Shown here piece after piece: positions 39,215-50,353 of a DNA stretch of 64,000 nt. The notes under the pieces were generated by a model. It saw only the letters and a list, made by a program, of their open reading frames with translations, was not told where the DNA came from and ran no database searches. Origin of the DNA: Treponema sp. GTDB taxonomy: Bacteria > Spirochaetota > Spirochaetia > Treponematales > Breznakiellaceae. Both the position numbers and the translations under genes were made by a program. The stretch is taken from positions 31,897-95,896 of the forward strand of contig JAIRQN010000106.1 in the NCBI GenBank assembly GCA_031256445.1, given 5' to 3'. Position 1 is the first letter of the stretch, and each line of letters begins with the position of its first letter.

Positions 39215-41979
39215 AAAAGAGAAAGAGTATTGTCCGCGCTTTTATCTTTTGTTTCCCTGTTTTTTAATTTTTTTTCGTTGCTTATCATGGAAAGTTTACT
39301 GTCAATTGATTGTTCATTATCATCCGTCACCTGAAGGAGTTTTTTCAACTGGCTCAGAACATTTAAGGCTTCAAGAGGCGTCATCTGCTGCGGCTCCAGC
39401 TCCTTTAACATGTTTTCAATTACGCTTTGGTTATCAAAATTATTTTCACTTTGGATTTCTTTATTGTTAACCGTATTTAAGTTAAGGTTAACAATATTTC
39501 CACCGCCGAATGTTTCGCTTAAATCCGCGTCACGTTCTTTTAGAAGACTCATAATTTGTCCGGCTCTGTCAAGAACATCCCCGGAAAGCCCTGCAAGACG
39601 CGCGGCATGGATACCGTACGATTCCGCGGCAGGGCCTTCCTTCAGTTTTCTTAAAAAGACAATATTCTCTCCCTGTTCCAGCACTTCCATGGAACGGTTC
39701 GCGAGCCGGGAATGTCCTAAAAGCGACAGTTCGTGAAAATGAGTCGCAAAAAGCGTCCTGCAGCCGATACGGTTTAGCAGTTCTTCGCTGACAGCCCAGG
39801 CTATAGAAAGTCCGTCATTGGTGCCTGTTCCCCTGCCTACTTCATCCATGATAACAAGACTCTTCTCTGTCGCGGTATTTAAAATAAAAGCGGTCTCGTT
39901 CATTTCAACAAGAAAGGTAGATTCTCCGCGCGCCAAATTATCTGAGGCTCCTACGCGGCAATAAATACGATCGCACAGTCCAATACGCGCTTCTCTTGCA
40001 GGAACAAAGCTGCCTGTCTGCGCCATAATCGCCATAAGAGCCGCGCTGCGCAGATAAGTGGATTTTCCGGCCATATTGGGACCTGTTATCATGGCGAAAG
40101 AAATTCCGTTTTCGGCGTTTAATAAAATATCATTTGGGATAAATTCGCCGCGGTTAAGATGCGCTTCCACAACAGGGTGCCGCCCTTCGTATATTTCCAG
40201 ATTGCCGCTTTCATCCAATACAGGGCGCGTCCAGCCTCTTACAGACGCAGCTTTCGCAAGCGACTGAGCGGTATCAAGTTCGCCGATTCGTTTTGCCGCG
40301 GCGCCCAAAGGCAGTAAAGCCTTTTTTACCAGTTCGCGAATTTCCAGAAAAAGTTTTTTTTCCAGCTCCACTACCCTTTCAGAAGCGCCGTTAATTTCAG
40401 ATTCAAGAGCGGCAAGACGCTCGGTTGAAAAACGCTCTCCTCCCACAATCCCCTGCCGTCTGATAAAATGTCCGGGAACTTTTGGAAGGTATGCTTTTGT
40501 CACCTCAAAAAAATAGCCGATAAGGCGGTTATAGCGTAATTTTAAATTTGTAATTCCTGTCGCCTGTTTTTCTTTTTCAAGATACTGTTCCAGTATCTGC
40601 CTGGAATTATCCCTGACAGAACGCAGGGAATCCAGCCCGGCGTTATACCCGTCTTTAATCAAATTGCCTTCGTTCAATAAAACGGAAGGCTCTTCGCATA
40701 TTCCCTTCTCAAGCAAATCCCGTACCCGCTCAAGCCCGCCAAAATCAATTGCGCCGCTCTCTTTTTCATCGCACTCAAATCTGTATTCTTTGCCTTCCGA
40801 TGCCAGTATAATGTTCATTAATAATTGATAACTGATGATTGCGTTTTTAACCGCCAGCATATCCCTTCCGTGCGCCTTATCCATCGCGATCCTTGAACAT
40901 AGACGCTCAAGGTCGGGAGTTCTGCCGAGCAGTTCACGCAGGTTTCCAAGGCGACTCTGATCGCGGTACAGGTTTTCCACCATGTCAAGACGGGCGTTTA
41001 TCCCGGCTAAATCGCGTAACGGGTGAAGAATGCGGCTTTTAAGCATCCTTCTTCCCATTGCGCAGCGGGTTTCATCCATTACTTCGAGAAGGGAAAAACG
41101 GACGCCGCCGTCCCTGAGATTTGCCATCAGTTCCAGATTACGCTGAGTTGATTCATCAATGCCGGCATATTCGCTGCCGCGGTATACTTTAATGGCTCTT
41201 ATGTGCGGAAGAAGGCTCCTGGATGTTGTATCAAGATAGTCGAGTAACGCTCCTGCGGAAACAATCTCAGGGCTGCCGTCATCAAGGCCGAAACAGTTAA
41301 GGTTTGTTACGCCAAATTGTTTTAGAAGCCTTTCTTTTGCCTGCATAAAATCAAAAAGCCAGTCGGCCCAGCGGTTAAGAACAAGTCCGCTTCTGTTATA
41401 AATGCCGCGCGCCGTGTTTTTATCCTCTTCAAGAAGCGATTCCTGAATGAGAAGTTCCCTGATTTGAAGACGCTCAAGCTCCTCGCGGAGCATCTGCCCC
41501 TCTCCGGCGGGGAAGCTGGTAGCGAAAAATTCGCCTGTAGAAAGATCTATATATGAAAAAGAAAGCGCGTTCCGGCGCGAGGAAGAGGGAACGCACGCGA
41601 GGCATCCCAGATAATTCGAGCTTCCCTTGTCCAGAAAATCTTCATCTACAGTTGTGCCGGGAGTGATTATTTCAACAACATCGCGCTCAATTACCTTGAC
41701 GCCTTTTTCCGGACCGGACATTTGTTCGCAGATGGCGATTTTTTTTCCAAGTTTTAAAAGGCGCGCTATATAGGATCTCGCCGCATGATAGGGAACGCCG
41801 CACATGGGAAGCCCGTTGCGGCTTGTTAATGTAAGGTTTAAAAGCGCGGAAACTTCTATCGCGTCCTGCGCGAACATCTCGTAAAAATCACCGAGACGAA
41901 AAAATAGTATATTTCCTTCCTGTTCTTTTTTTATGCGCCTGTATTGATCCAGCATTGGACTGGAGCGGGACACATCCAT
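39208..41979 (-). CDS. mutS: DNA mismatch repair protein MutS
   Basis: ITGPNMAGKSTYLRSAALMAIMAQTGSFVPA; MDEVGRGTGTNDGLSIAWAVSEEL; N-terminal MLDQYRRIKKEQEGNILFFRLGDFYEMF. Confidence 0.98.
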   Translation of the reverse strand: MDVSRSSPMLDQYRRIKKEQEGNILFFRLGDFYEMFAQDAIEVSALLNLTLTSRNGLPMCGVPYHAARSYIARLLKLGKKIAICEQMSGPEKGVKVIERDVVEIITPGTTVDEDFLDKGSSNYLGCLACVPSSSRRNALSFSYIDLSTGEFFATSFPAGEGQMLREELERLQIRELLIQESLLEEDKNTARGIYNRSGLVLNRWADWLFDFMQAKERLLKQFGVTNLNCFGLDDGSPEIVSAGALLDYLDTTSRSLLPHIRAIKVYRGSEYAGIDESTQRNLELMANLRDGGVRFSLLEVMDETRCAMGRRMLKSRILHPLRDLAGINARLDMVENLYRDQSRLGNLRELLGRTPDLERLCSRIAMDKAHGRDMLAVKNAIISYQLLMNIILASEGKEYRFECDEKESGAIDFGGLERVRDLLEKGICEEPSVLLNEGNLIKDGYNAGLDSLRSVRDNSRQILEQYLEKEKQATGITNLKLRYNRLIGYFFEVTKAYLPKVPGHFIRRQGIVGGERFSTERLAALESEINGASERVVELEKKLFLEIRELVKKALLPLGAAAKRIGELDTAQSLAKAASVRGWTRPVLDESGNLEIYEGRHPVVEAHLNRGEFIPNDILLNAENGISFAMITGPNMAGKSTYLRSAALMAIMAQTGSFVPAREARIGLCDRIYCRVGASDNLARGESTFLVEMNETAFILNTATEKSLVIMDEVGRGTGTNDGLSIAWAVSEELLNRIGCRTLFATHFHELSLLGHSRLANRSMEVLEQGENIVFLRKLKEGPAAESYGIHAARLAGLSGDVLDRAGQIMSLLKERDADLSETFGGGNIVNLNLNTVNNKEIQSENNFDNQSVIENMLKELEPQQMTPLEALNVLSQLKKLLQVTDDNEQSIDSKLSMISNEKKLKNRETKDKSADNTLSLFD

Positions 41980-41987
41980 TGTTGGTT

Positions 41988-42518
41988 TTAGCGTCTGGCC
42001 TTGTTAAGCAGATTGGAAATCAGCTTATCCGTTACGTCAATAGTAGTACTGTGCCAGATTATTCCGTTGTTTTCTTTCAGGTTAATTACCATGGTATACC
42101 CTTCGCTTTCGGCAATATAACGTATTTCATCGTAAATTTGTTCCAAAAAAGAACCTGACTGCATTAATTTCTTTTTTTGATCTTCCAGTTCCGCAGTTTT
42201 GGTTGTGTAATAATCCTTTAAAAATTCCGATCTTCTGTAAACCTGGTTTTCCAGCCGCAGCGATTCTTCCTGTTCTCCGCGCTGAGCCGCGTCAAGCTGT
42301 CTGGATTTTAATTCCTGTATTTCCTTTGACATGCGGTCTATATCGCTTTGTACCTTGGCGCTTCGTTCTTCGAACTGTCTTACAGCCCTTGAATCGCGGA
42401 AAAACGCGGTATAAACCTTCGGCATATCAACAACCGCAATCCGCGTTAATTGCTGGGATTGGGCATGCAGAAATAAGCCGGAAAAGCTTATCAAAAAAAT
42501 TACTATTATCCTGCGCAT
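41988..42518 (-). CDS. skp: OmpH/Skp family periplasmic chaperone
   Basis: Signal peptide MRRIIVIFLISFSGLFLHAQ, coiled coil; located directly downstream of bamA. Frame is open to 42581. Confidence 0.85.
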   Translation of the reverse strand: MRRIIVIFLISFSGLFLHAQSQQLTRIAVVDMPKVYTAFFRDSRAVRQFEERSAKVQSDIDRMSKEIQELKSRQLDAAQRGEQEESLRLENQVYRRSEFLKDYYTTKTAELEDQKKKLMQSGSFLEQIYDEIRYIAESEGYTMVINLKENNGIIWHSTTIDVTDKLISNLLNKARR

Positions 42519-42522
42519 ATTG

Positions 42523-45102
42523 TTAATATGATAACACAAATGAGATAACAAGATCGACTCCCCTGGCAGGATTGGAATCATTTCCGAATTGAAGAGCTCC
42601 CGGTTCCCATTTAAATACCTTGTCTACGGTTCTGAAACGCTTGGCAAGCCCTATGCGGAAAGGAAACTGAGGGATTGTAAAACGAAAACCGCCGCCAAAG
42701 CTGAACCTGAAATTATCTATGGTAAAATTGGAATCTCCTTCATCGTCTTTTCCAAAATAATATCCCTGTCTGGTTTCAACGGCAGCCGCGTCAAAAAACA
42801 GGTCAAACGCAAGGATACTTGGCACTACCGGAAAACGCAGCTCGGCCCAGTTTTCCCATAATAAAAGCCCCTTGTTGCGGTATTCGCTGCTCCATCCTCT
42901 TCCTACAAACATACCGTCTACAGACAGTTTGTTTGAATCTTCAATCGGAGGGATATTTCCGTTATGGTTAAAATCCTTGTTGAATAAAACCGCAAGCCCT
43001 GTGTGTAATCCAAATACGCCTTTAAAATTCCATTTTTCGGTTACAGGAACATTAAACAGGGTAAAAAATATTTCCGCTTTTGTATCGCTGCGGATATAAT
43101 GTTCGCGTTCTTCATTGAAAAAGCCGTAGAACCCTCCGCGCTGATACAGATAAAAACCCCTGGAAGGATCGTAGAATATGTCTCTTTTATCAAGCGCGAC
43201 AGACGCCCAGAAGGAATTCTTAAGCGTCCACTGGTTATTTCTTTCCCTTAACGCAGGATCAAAAGGCCGGAAAATCGCGCCATCATAATCATTTTTAACT
43301 ATACCAAAACGTATTCCTCCGTTAACGCTTAAATTTCCCATAAAGGTAGTCCAGCGGTATCCTGTGGAAAAACCCATCGATATGTACCATTGCATATATT
43401 CCATAAGGTAATCTCTTGGCGGCTGAAAATTATTGGCCTGGTACTCATTATATGAATGGAAGCCGTCAGGATACGCATACGGCTCATTGCCATACCACAA
43501 TCCGGGATTGCCTGGATATGTGCCGTTGTTCATAGCGGCAAGACGCCTTAAGTAATTCGCGGAGAAATCAATGCCTCCGGAGAGCGGCAGTCCGAAAATC
43601 CAGCGATGAAGGTAATTAACGGAAGCTGTGCTGGTATCGGCCACAACAGACGAATTAACCTCGGCTCCAAGCTCGTTTCCGCTTCCGAAAAGATTACGAT
43701 CATTTATTTTTACCATTCCGGATATTGGAAATGTATCAGGGTCGGCGCTTCCCGAAAATGTAAGGCCGAACTGCACTTCCGTAGTCTGCGTTTCCTCCAC
43801 AGTAAAGATAAGATCCATAAGATTTTCTTCGCTTCCCTGAAGCGTTTCCGGATAGACTGCGGAAAAGAACTGAAGGTTATAGAGGTTCCGCATCGCGTCC
43901 ATAACCTTTGTTCTTGAGAATACATCTCCGCTTTCAAGGGGAATTTCCCTTAAGATAACATCGGATTTGGTTTTTTCATTTCCGCGTACCAATATATTTT
44001 CTATGTAGGCTCTTGAACGTTCAACGATTGTTATTTTATAGGATATTACCTGATCTTTTCTTTCTTCCGTTCTTACAATTGAATTGAATATATATCCGTT
44101 CTCATAATAAAGATCCGAAACTCTCTGAAGATCGGCTTCCAGCCTGCTTTTATTAACGGTATCGCCGGATTTGGAATTGATCAGCTTATCCAGCTGATCT
44201 GTCTTGAAAATATTATTGCCCTCAAATTCAACTTTTCCGAATGTGTATATGACTCCCTCATTAATAAGAAAAGTTATAATCATATTGACATTTTTTTCGC
44301 TGATTTCATCTTTGCGCTCATATGTTACCACAGCGTCAATATAGCCGCGGTCGTGGTAATATTTGGCTATCGCTTCCCTGTCGGCGATGAGTTTCGCTTC
44401 CTGAAAAGCGCCGTCGTTTATCAATGATTTGGTTTTTAGCGAAAGCTGACCCTTTAAAGCGTTATTTGAAAATTTCAGAGGCTGGCCGCTTATTATGTTC
44501 TGAAACTCTATGCTCTTAATCGATATTTTTTCGCCTTCCGTTATTTGAAAATTTATCGCGATGGTTGACTCTCCGGTTTTGCTTTCAACGGCGTCGATGA
44601 CGGCGTTCGGGTATCCCTTTTCCGTGTATTTGTTTTTGATGGCGGTAATATCTTCCTGCAGCTTCGCCTGATTGAATATATCGCTGACCTTGGTGGTGAT
44701 CACATCCAACAGCTCGTTTCTGCGAAGGCCGGAATGTCCTATAAAACTAATCCTGCTGATGACAGGTCTTTCAGCTACTGTAAATGTTATTACCACCCCT
44801 GTCCCTGCCGGGTTTGGCTTAATACCGGGGTCTACGCGATCAAAATATTCAAGGGCGTATAATTTCCCCTGAAGCTCCCAGAAAACGCTTTCATCAAAAG
44901 CGCGCTCTTTGTAAGGATTTACCAGCGCTTCAAGTTCAGACAGCTTGATATTTTTAAGCCCTGTAAAAATAATATCTTTTATTGGTTTTCCAATGTACCA
45001 TTCATCATCCTGCTGCTCCTGTGAAAAAACCGGAAAAACCGCAATAAAAAAAATCAGCGCAGTCTGCAGCAATGTCCCCGGCGTAAAAACCTTAAATCGC
45101 AT
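42523..45102 (-). CDS. bamA: Outer membrane assembly factor BamA (Omp85)
   Basis: POTRA repeats and Omp85 barrel (GRGWSSEYRNKGLLLWENWAELRFPVVP; FGGGFRFTIPQFPFRIGLAKRF). Start placed at MRFKVF; frame is open to 45129. Confidence 0.92.
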   Translation of the reverse strand: MRFKVFTPGTLLQTALIFFIAVFPVFSQEQQDDEWYIGKPIKDIIFTGLKNIKLSELEALVNPYKERAFDESVFWELQGKLYALEYFDRVDPGIKPNPAGTGVVITFTVAERPVISRISFIGHSGLRRNELLDVITTKVSDIFNQAKLQEDITAIKNKYTEKGYPNAVIDAVESKTGESTIAINFQITEGEKISIKSIEFQNIISGQPLKFSNNALKGQLSLKTKSLINDGAFQEAKLIADREAIAKYYHDRGYIDAVVTYERKDEISEKNVNMIITFLINEGVIYTFGKVEFEGNNIFKTDQLDKLINSKSGDTVNKSRLEADLQRVSDLYYENGYIFNSIVRTEERKDQVISYKITIVERSRAYIENILVRGNEKTKSDVILREIPLESGDVFSRTKVMDAMRNLYNLQFFSAVYPETLQGSEENLMDLIFTVEETQTTEVQFGLTFSGSADPDTFPISGMVKINDRNLFGSGNELGAEVNSSVVADTSTASVNYLHRWIFGLPLSGGIDFSANYLRRLAAMNNGTYPGNPGLWYGNEPYAYPDGFHSYNEYQANNFQPPRDYLMEYMQWYISMGFSTGYRWTTFMGNLSVNGGIRFGIVKNDYDGAIFRPFDPALRERNNQWTLKNSFWASVALDKRDIFYDPSRGFYLYQRGGFYGFFNEEREHYIRSDTKAEIFFTLFNVPVTEKWNFKGVFGLHTGLAVLFNKDFNHNGNIPPIEDSNKLSVDGMFVGRGWSSEYRNKGLLLWENWAELRFPVVPSILAFDLFFDAAAVETRQGYYFGKDDEGDSNFTIDNFRFSFGGGFRFTIPQFPFRIGLAKRFRTVDKVFKWEPGALQFGNDSNPARGVDLVISFVLSY

Positions 45103-45110
45103 CAAAACTC

Positions 45111-48100
45111 CTAAAATGCCCTGCTCCATAACAGAGTAATTGAATTATCCTTTACCCCCCAGTTTTCCGGATTACTGTAACCCGAAGCGCCGGGGAAAAA
45201 ATTCCAACGGATATTGAACAAGGGATTCTGCATTTCAATGCTGACCTCCGGTTCCAGTCGTAATCCGCCATATTCAGGAATATTCTCGTAATAACGGGCC
45301 AATAACATTCCCTGAATAAACATGTACTGACCAATGTACTTACCTATAGAAACAGTTGTATTATCAAAATAGTTACCTACACGGCTATTCCTGTCAACAG
45401 GGTCAGAACCCTGCATGTTTACATTTGTAGATACGGCATTCGGCAGGATTTTTGTCCTGACGCTGAACATATCCAGCCCAAGGAAATTCCTGATTTGCCT
45501 TTCTATCTGACGCACAGAGATAAATTGATTGAAAAATTCGCTGTTAACAACCAATTGAGCCAGAATATCGGTGGCGGAAGACAGAATAAAGCGCTGCGCC
45601 GCATCCGCATTTTCGATTCCAGCTATGCCTCCAAGATTTTGGCCCAATAATGAATAAATTTCAAGCTGGGTAAGTATGGGATTCGCCTCAAAACGGGGCA
45701 CAAAGCTGAAAAGCGACTCATTTTCTATAATCATTGATATGGTGACAGGCCCTGAATCGGTTCTGTCCCTGATTTCCGCGCGTGCGTTTATCCGCGGATC
45801 AAACTGCTGATCATTCACCCTGAAAAGAAGATTCCCCTGGCGGATATAAAAACTGCGGTCAAAATAGTAAAGTTCGCCTGAACGGATCGTTATATCGCTG
45901 TTAAGCGAATACTGCCCGGTAAACGTATCGGCGAAAACCATTAAAACGGTACCCATCTCCGGAGTTGCCCTTAAAATCGGGCTGTTTTTGTTGGGCCAGA
46001 AAAATTCAACTCTGGCTCCTGTCGTAACCTTCATGTTGACAGTCAGGGGAATTCTGACATTGCGCGTCTCACTGCGGCTCTGTCTTAACTCTTCATAGTT
46101 AATTCCAAGCTCTGAATTATTGGCCATAAGGTCGCCGGACAGATCAATTGCGCTGTTATCCAGAACCAAGTTCAATTTGCCGGAAGCGTCTCCGTTTGCA
46201 AGAAACCCCTTTATGATTAAATCGTAAGGAACCGGGGATTCCCTTGGAATTAAAATATCAAGGCCGACATTCTTCGGAACCCAATTTTCAAAGCGGAACC
46301 ATCCGCTTGCTGTTCCCCCTCCGGAACCGACTGACACGGCGGCAGGAGCGAATGTCATTTCATACCCGTCAAGGGCAAGATTTACCGGGACAGTCCTTAT
46401 ATCCTCTCTGATGTAAGCGGGAACCTTTACCCTTACGCTTGAAGCTCTCGCCGCGCCAAAAAATTGGGGATTTGTGATTGGGCCGCGGATATCCACCTTT
46501 CCCGTGATGTATCCTCCTGCGATACTGAAACTTTCAATTGGCGGCAGTATCGCCCAGAATGCCGATAGATCCATAAAGAAATCGGGGCAGTGCGCGTCTA
46601 TGATGCCGTTATTGAATTTCCCGGCCATTGTGCTTCTTATCGGCATAGGCGAAGACATGCTGGCGAAAAAATTGCCCTCTGTGTCCATTTCAAGCTGCAG
46701 CATGTCTTTAGGGCCGCCGGAAACTGACAGCGCCTTTTTGTTACGCGCTATGCTGATTGAAAACGCGTCATGCTTCAGGTCCGCGTACTGGTTTTTACCG
46801 GCTTTCACATAACCGTCAATCGATTCAAACGCCTGCTTTATGTCAATCCAGGATTCAACCGGATTGAATTTCGCGTCCAGCTCAATTTCGCTTTTAATAA
46901 TCCTGTCGCGCAATACAATGCCGTTAATGTCCATGTTTGCCTTTATCCTGCTCTCGCCAAGGCTTATCTGCAGCAATGGAAAAACTGTTTTTATCTGCGC
47001 ATAATCAAAATTAAAATCCCTGACATTCAGCGTATCGCCGGTTAACAGAATATCGCCTGACGCTTTTATGGGATTCCCCTGAAATCTGGCGCTTGCGGAT
47101 TTTAACATCAGATGCGCGTTAAATGATTTAAGCGAATCCCATGAAACGGAAATATCGCCGTTAAGCAAAATCTCCTCGCTGCTCCTGATAAAACGGTTGA
47201 AGCGCATATTTGAAACAGACGCGAGAATATCAACATGCCTGTTGATTAGCCGGCCTTCCAGATTATATGACTCGCCCGATGAGTTCCTGTCCGCCATTAT
47301 TATTTTAAACTGAACATCGGAAAAATCATTATTCCATAAAAAATCCGCTTTCCCGGACAGCGCTCCGGCATTGTCAGCGAAATAAAGCTCTTTAATGCCG
47401 GCTCCGCCCTGATCCGCCGTTCCTGTTATCCGCAAAACATCGCCTCCGTTTGAGTTACGGACCTGCAAATTCGCGATATCAAGCGACCATTGATCGGATT
47501 TATTATAGCGGAATGTAATGTAAAAATTAAGGTAATCAATGTTCCCGTTTACCGGCATTGGAAAATCAGTGCCTTCCAGATAAAAAGAAACGGCGCCCTG
47601 CGGGGATATGCTTCCGTAAGCGTGAAAGCCGCTAGGATCGCGCAGAATTATTGTCGCCATGTCCAGGATCTGCCCTTCCAAATTCCAGGATAAATCCTCG
47701 TAATTTATATTGAATGAAAAAACAAGATCCGCCAAATTGGAAAAATTCAAATTTGAGGAAATTAAATAATCTTTTTCTTTTATCCTGACTATGCCTTCAT
47801 TAACGGAAAGCCGGCGATCCGTGCCTGAAAGCGAGAATTTTCCCTGCGCGCCGTCCGTTTTGATTATCATTACGGGAGCGTTATATACAATCTGGTTAAA
47901 GTCGGTCATTAAAAATATTTCTGCCGTTATAAAAGTTTTTTTTATATAACCGCTGACGGTTCCGGGAACAGCGGGCGTTTTAACCAACGGACTCAAAATT
48001 CCGGCAATATCCGAAATGCAAAAAGAATCTGAAGTCAAAAAAGCGTCAAGCTGCCTTGTATTGAAATTCATAGCCGCTTCAATGTTTATTTCCGTATTGT

Positions 48101-49592
48101 TTTCAAATAAGGCCGCAGCTGTTACGCTTACCTCCCTGTTGGAAAAAACCGCCTTTAAACCGGCGTCGAAAATGCTATGCCCAAAGGAGGCTTTTTTTCC
48201 GGAAACGCTTATTTCATGCTCCTGACTTGAGATGATAAACGCGGCGTTTATAAAATCGCTTCCTGTCAGGCTGAAATTGCTGAATGAAATAACGCCGGCC
48301 GGCGAAAAGGGATTAAAATCCATGCTCCCGGATAATTTTACCGTCCCCTGAAAAAGGGAACTCATCGCGCCGCGGGGAGCTCTTATATAGAGTTCATCAA
48401 CAGAAATTGAAGCATCGCTGCCGTTGGCGCGGACTTTGTATAATGGCGAAACGGAGTCGTTCCCGCCGCTGAAATCCGCGTAGTAGCGGAGGTTTTTGGA
48501 ATTTTCATAATGCAGTCCTGCGCTGCCCGTAACAGGCTGTGAAAGCAGGTAATTTAAATCCTTAAGATTGTTGGTAAATCTGACAATCTCTGTCAGGGGA
48601 AAACCGCGGCAGTCTACCTGCGCATGCATGCTTTCCGTTTTTGTATTATATTCTAATGAACTGCTGTAGCGCGCGCTTTCATCTAACGTGCGAAGGCTTA
48701 ATATTCCGCCGGAAAAGACAAGCCCGAAAAGGAAATCGTTTGACTCAAAAAGAGTTGTTATGTTGCCTGTCTGCCTGATCTTTGACGAAGTAACAAAAGG
48801 CTGTAAAATGAAAGGCTGTCTTTTTAATGTTTCCTGCTGAAAACCGGAAAACGATGAAAGGAAAACCTCCGCTTCGCCGCTTTGCGTTAAAATGGAATAC
48901 GCGCCCTTTACCGCGGCGGCAGTTTTTACGCTTAAAATTCTGTTTAAAAGATCGGAATAGACAAATTCCCCGTCGAATTTAGCGGAAAGCAGAATTTCTT
49001 TGCTGTTTCCTTTTATTTCAATGTTCATTTCCTGCGTTAGGCAGGTAATATTTCCCGAGCCTGTCTGCGTAGATACGCTTAATGAGCCGCCCCGTATACG
49101 GAAATCCGCCTGTTCGGGGAAAAATTCGGCTAAATCAATGCTATTATCTTTATCCTGGTCTGAAAACAGAGAGGAAAGACGATTTAAAATCTCTCTGTCC
49201 CTTTCCAAATTCAGTTTTATCTCAGGCTGATCGATTATTACGCTTCTTAATACCGATTTTTTGCCGGATAATAAATCCTTCATGGAGAATGACACCCTGA
49301 TCCTTGAAACAGACAGGTACGCTATCTCGTCTTTCATAAATTTCAGGTTTCTGATATCAAATGAACCGAATATTGTCGGCCGGATTGAGGAATAGGAAAG
49401 CTCCATGCCTGTCGCATTTTCGATTTTAGCGATATAATTATCGCGTATTTGGGTAATTCCCCGGTGAAGAGCGCTTTGAACCGGCCGCATAAGAGCCGCG
49501 GACAGTAAAATCAATCCGAAAAAGATGAGGATTTTAAAATAAAACAAGAAGGATGGTCTTTTTTTCCCTTCTTTTTCGGTAAAAATAGTCAA
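45111..49592 (-). CDS. tamB: TamB/DUF490-family translocation and assembly module protein
   Basis: 1493 aa, N-terminal TM, beta-rich body, C-terminal DUF490-like region (ILTQLEIYSLLGQNLGGIAGIENADAAQRFILSSATDILAQLVVNSEFFNQ); upstream of bamA. Confidence 0.85.
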   Translation of the reverse strand: MTIFTEKEGKKRPSFLFYFKILIFFGLILLSAALMRPVQSALHRGITQIRDNYIAKIENATGMELSYSSIRPTIFGSFDIRNLKFMKDEIAYLSVSRIRVSFSMKDLLSGKKSVLRSVIIDQPEIKLNLERDREILNRLSSLFSDQDKDNSIDLAEFFPEQADFRIRGGSLSVSTQTGSGNITCLTQEMNIEIKGNSKEILLSAKFDGEFVYSDLLNRILSVKTAAAVKGAYSILTQSGEAEVFLSSFSGFQQETLKRQPFILQPFVTSSKIRQTGNITTLFESNDFLFGLVFSGGILSLRTLDESARYSSSLEYNTKTESMHAQVDCRGFPLTEIVRFTNNLKDLNYLLSQPVTGSAGLHYENSKNLRYYADFSGGNDSVSPLYKVRANGSDASISVDELYIRAPRGAMSSLFQGTVKLSGSMDFNPFSPAGVISFSNFSLTGSDFINAAFIISSQEHEISVSGKKASFGHSIFDAGLKAVFSNREVSVTAAALFENNTEINIEAAMNFNTRQLDAFLTSDSFCISDIAGILSPLVKTPAVPGTVSGYIKKTFITAEIFLMTDFNQIVYNAPVMIIKTDGAQGKFSLSGTDRRLSVNEGIVRIKEKDYLISSNLNFSNLADLVFSFNINYEDLSWNLEGQILDMATIILRDPSGFHAYGSISPQGAVSFYLEGTDFPMPVNGNIDYLNFYITFRYNKSDQWSLDIANLQVRNSNGGDVLRITGTADQGGAGIKELYFADNAGALSGKADFLWNNDFSDVQFKIIMADRNSSGESYNLEGRLINRHVDILASVSNMRFNRFIRSSEEILLNGDISVSWDSLKSFNAHLMLKSASARFQGNPIKASGDILLTGDTLNVRDFNFDYAQIKTVFPLLQISLGESRIKANMDINGIVLRDRIIKSEIELDAKFNPVESWIDIKQAFESIDGYVKAGKNQYADLKHDAFSISIARNKKALSVSGGPKDMLQLEMDTEGNFFASMSSPMPIRSTMAGKFNNGIIDAHCPDFFMDLSAFWAILPPIESFSIAGGYITGKVDIRGPITNPQFFGAARASSVRVKVPAYIREDIRTVPVNLALDGYEMTFAPAAVSVGSGGGTASGWFRFENWVPKNVGLDILIPRESPVPYDLIIKGFLANGDASGKLNLVLDNSAIDLSGDLMANNSELGINYEELRQSRSETRNVRIPLTVNMKVTTGARVEFFWPNKNSPILRATPEMGTVLMVFADTFTGQYSLNSDITIRSGELYYFDRSFYIRQGNLLFRVNDQQFDPRINARAEIRDRTDSGPVTISMIIENESLFSFVPRFEANPILTQLEIYSLLGQNLGGIAGIENADAAQRFILSSATDILAQLVVNSEFFNQFISVRQIERQIRNFLGLDMFSVRTKILPNAVSTNVNMQGSDPVDRNSRVGNYFDNTTVSIGKYIGQYMFIQGMLLARYYENIPEYGGLRLEPEVSIEMQNPLFNIRWNFFPGASGYSNPENWGVKDNSITLLWSRAF

Positions 49593-49789
49593 AATTTCAT
49601 CCTATTATGATTATTTTCGTATGAGCTTAATACAAATATAACACTTTTTATGGAAGAATGTCACGAGTTATTGAAGAAAATAATAATTTAACACGATCAT
49701 ACATGAACAATCACAGATTTTAATGCGATATTTTATTATAAAACATTTATAAAATTGCGTATTTTTTTGAGTCATGCTATTATCTACAG

Positions 49790-50308
49790 ATGGATTATAA
49801 GAACTATACGAGTACACCCAAAGCCAGTGAAATTGTCGCCTGGAGCAGTAAATTTATGACCGGAATTGAACTTATAGACGGCCAGCATAAAGAACTTGTT
49901 AACCTGACGAATGAACTGTATAACGCCTGTTTTGCAAAAGATGACGACCTTCAGGTCGTTTTTAAAAACGCCATGAGCCGCATGGTTGAATATGTCCGTT
50001 TCCACTTTAACGCCGAATTGAAGTTCCTAAACACGATCAATTACCCGGATTACAGCAGCCACAGGAAGATGCATGAAACTCTGATAAAAAATATTCTTGA
50101 AGCCGCAAAAGAAGCCGGAGAAGGCAAAAAGTTTGTGCCGAACAATTTTGTCCGCACCCTTGTTGACTGGGTTTTCAGCCATATCGCCGTTTATGACAAA
50201 CAGTACAGCGCCTATGTATCTGAACAGGTAAAAAAAGGCGCGCTGACAACAAAAAAGATAAAAGAAGCTGAACACAGCGCGGCTCTGGAAAAACTTGACA
50301 AGTATTAA
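49790..50308 (+). CDS. Bacteriohemerythrin
   Basis: WSSKFMTGIELIDGQHKELVNLTNELYNAC...FHFNAELKFLNTINYPDYSSHRKMHETLIKNI...WVFSHIAVYDKQY matches the hemerythrin H-HxxxE-HxxxH-HxxxxD ligand pattern. Confidence 0.93.
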   Translation: MDYKNYTSTPKASEIVAWSSKFMTGIELIDGQHKELVNLTNELYNACFAKDDDLQVVFKNAMSRMVEYVRFHFNAELKFLNTINYPDYSSHRKMHETLIKNILEAAKEAGEGKKFVPNNFVRTLVDWVFSHIAVYDKQYSAYVSEQVKKGALTTKKIKEAEHSAALEKLDKY

Positions 50309-50353
50309 AAGGCAAAAATAAGGCGATAAGCAAAAGGAGAGTTGAAAGTTAAA

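Noticed and set aside
49593-49789. AT-rich intergenic region as a tRNA or small RNA gene
   Set aside because: No cloverleaf or conserved RNA motif visible; probably the promoter region for hemerythrin and tamB.
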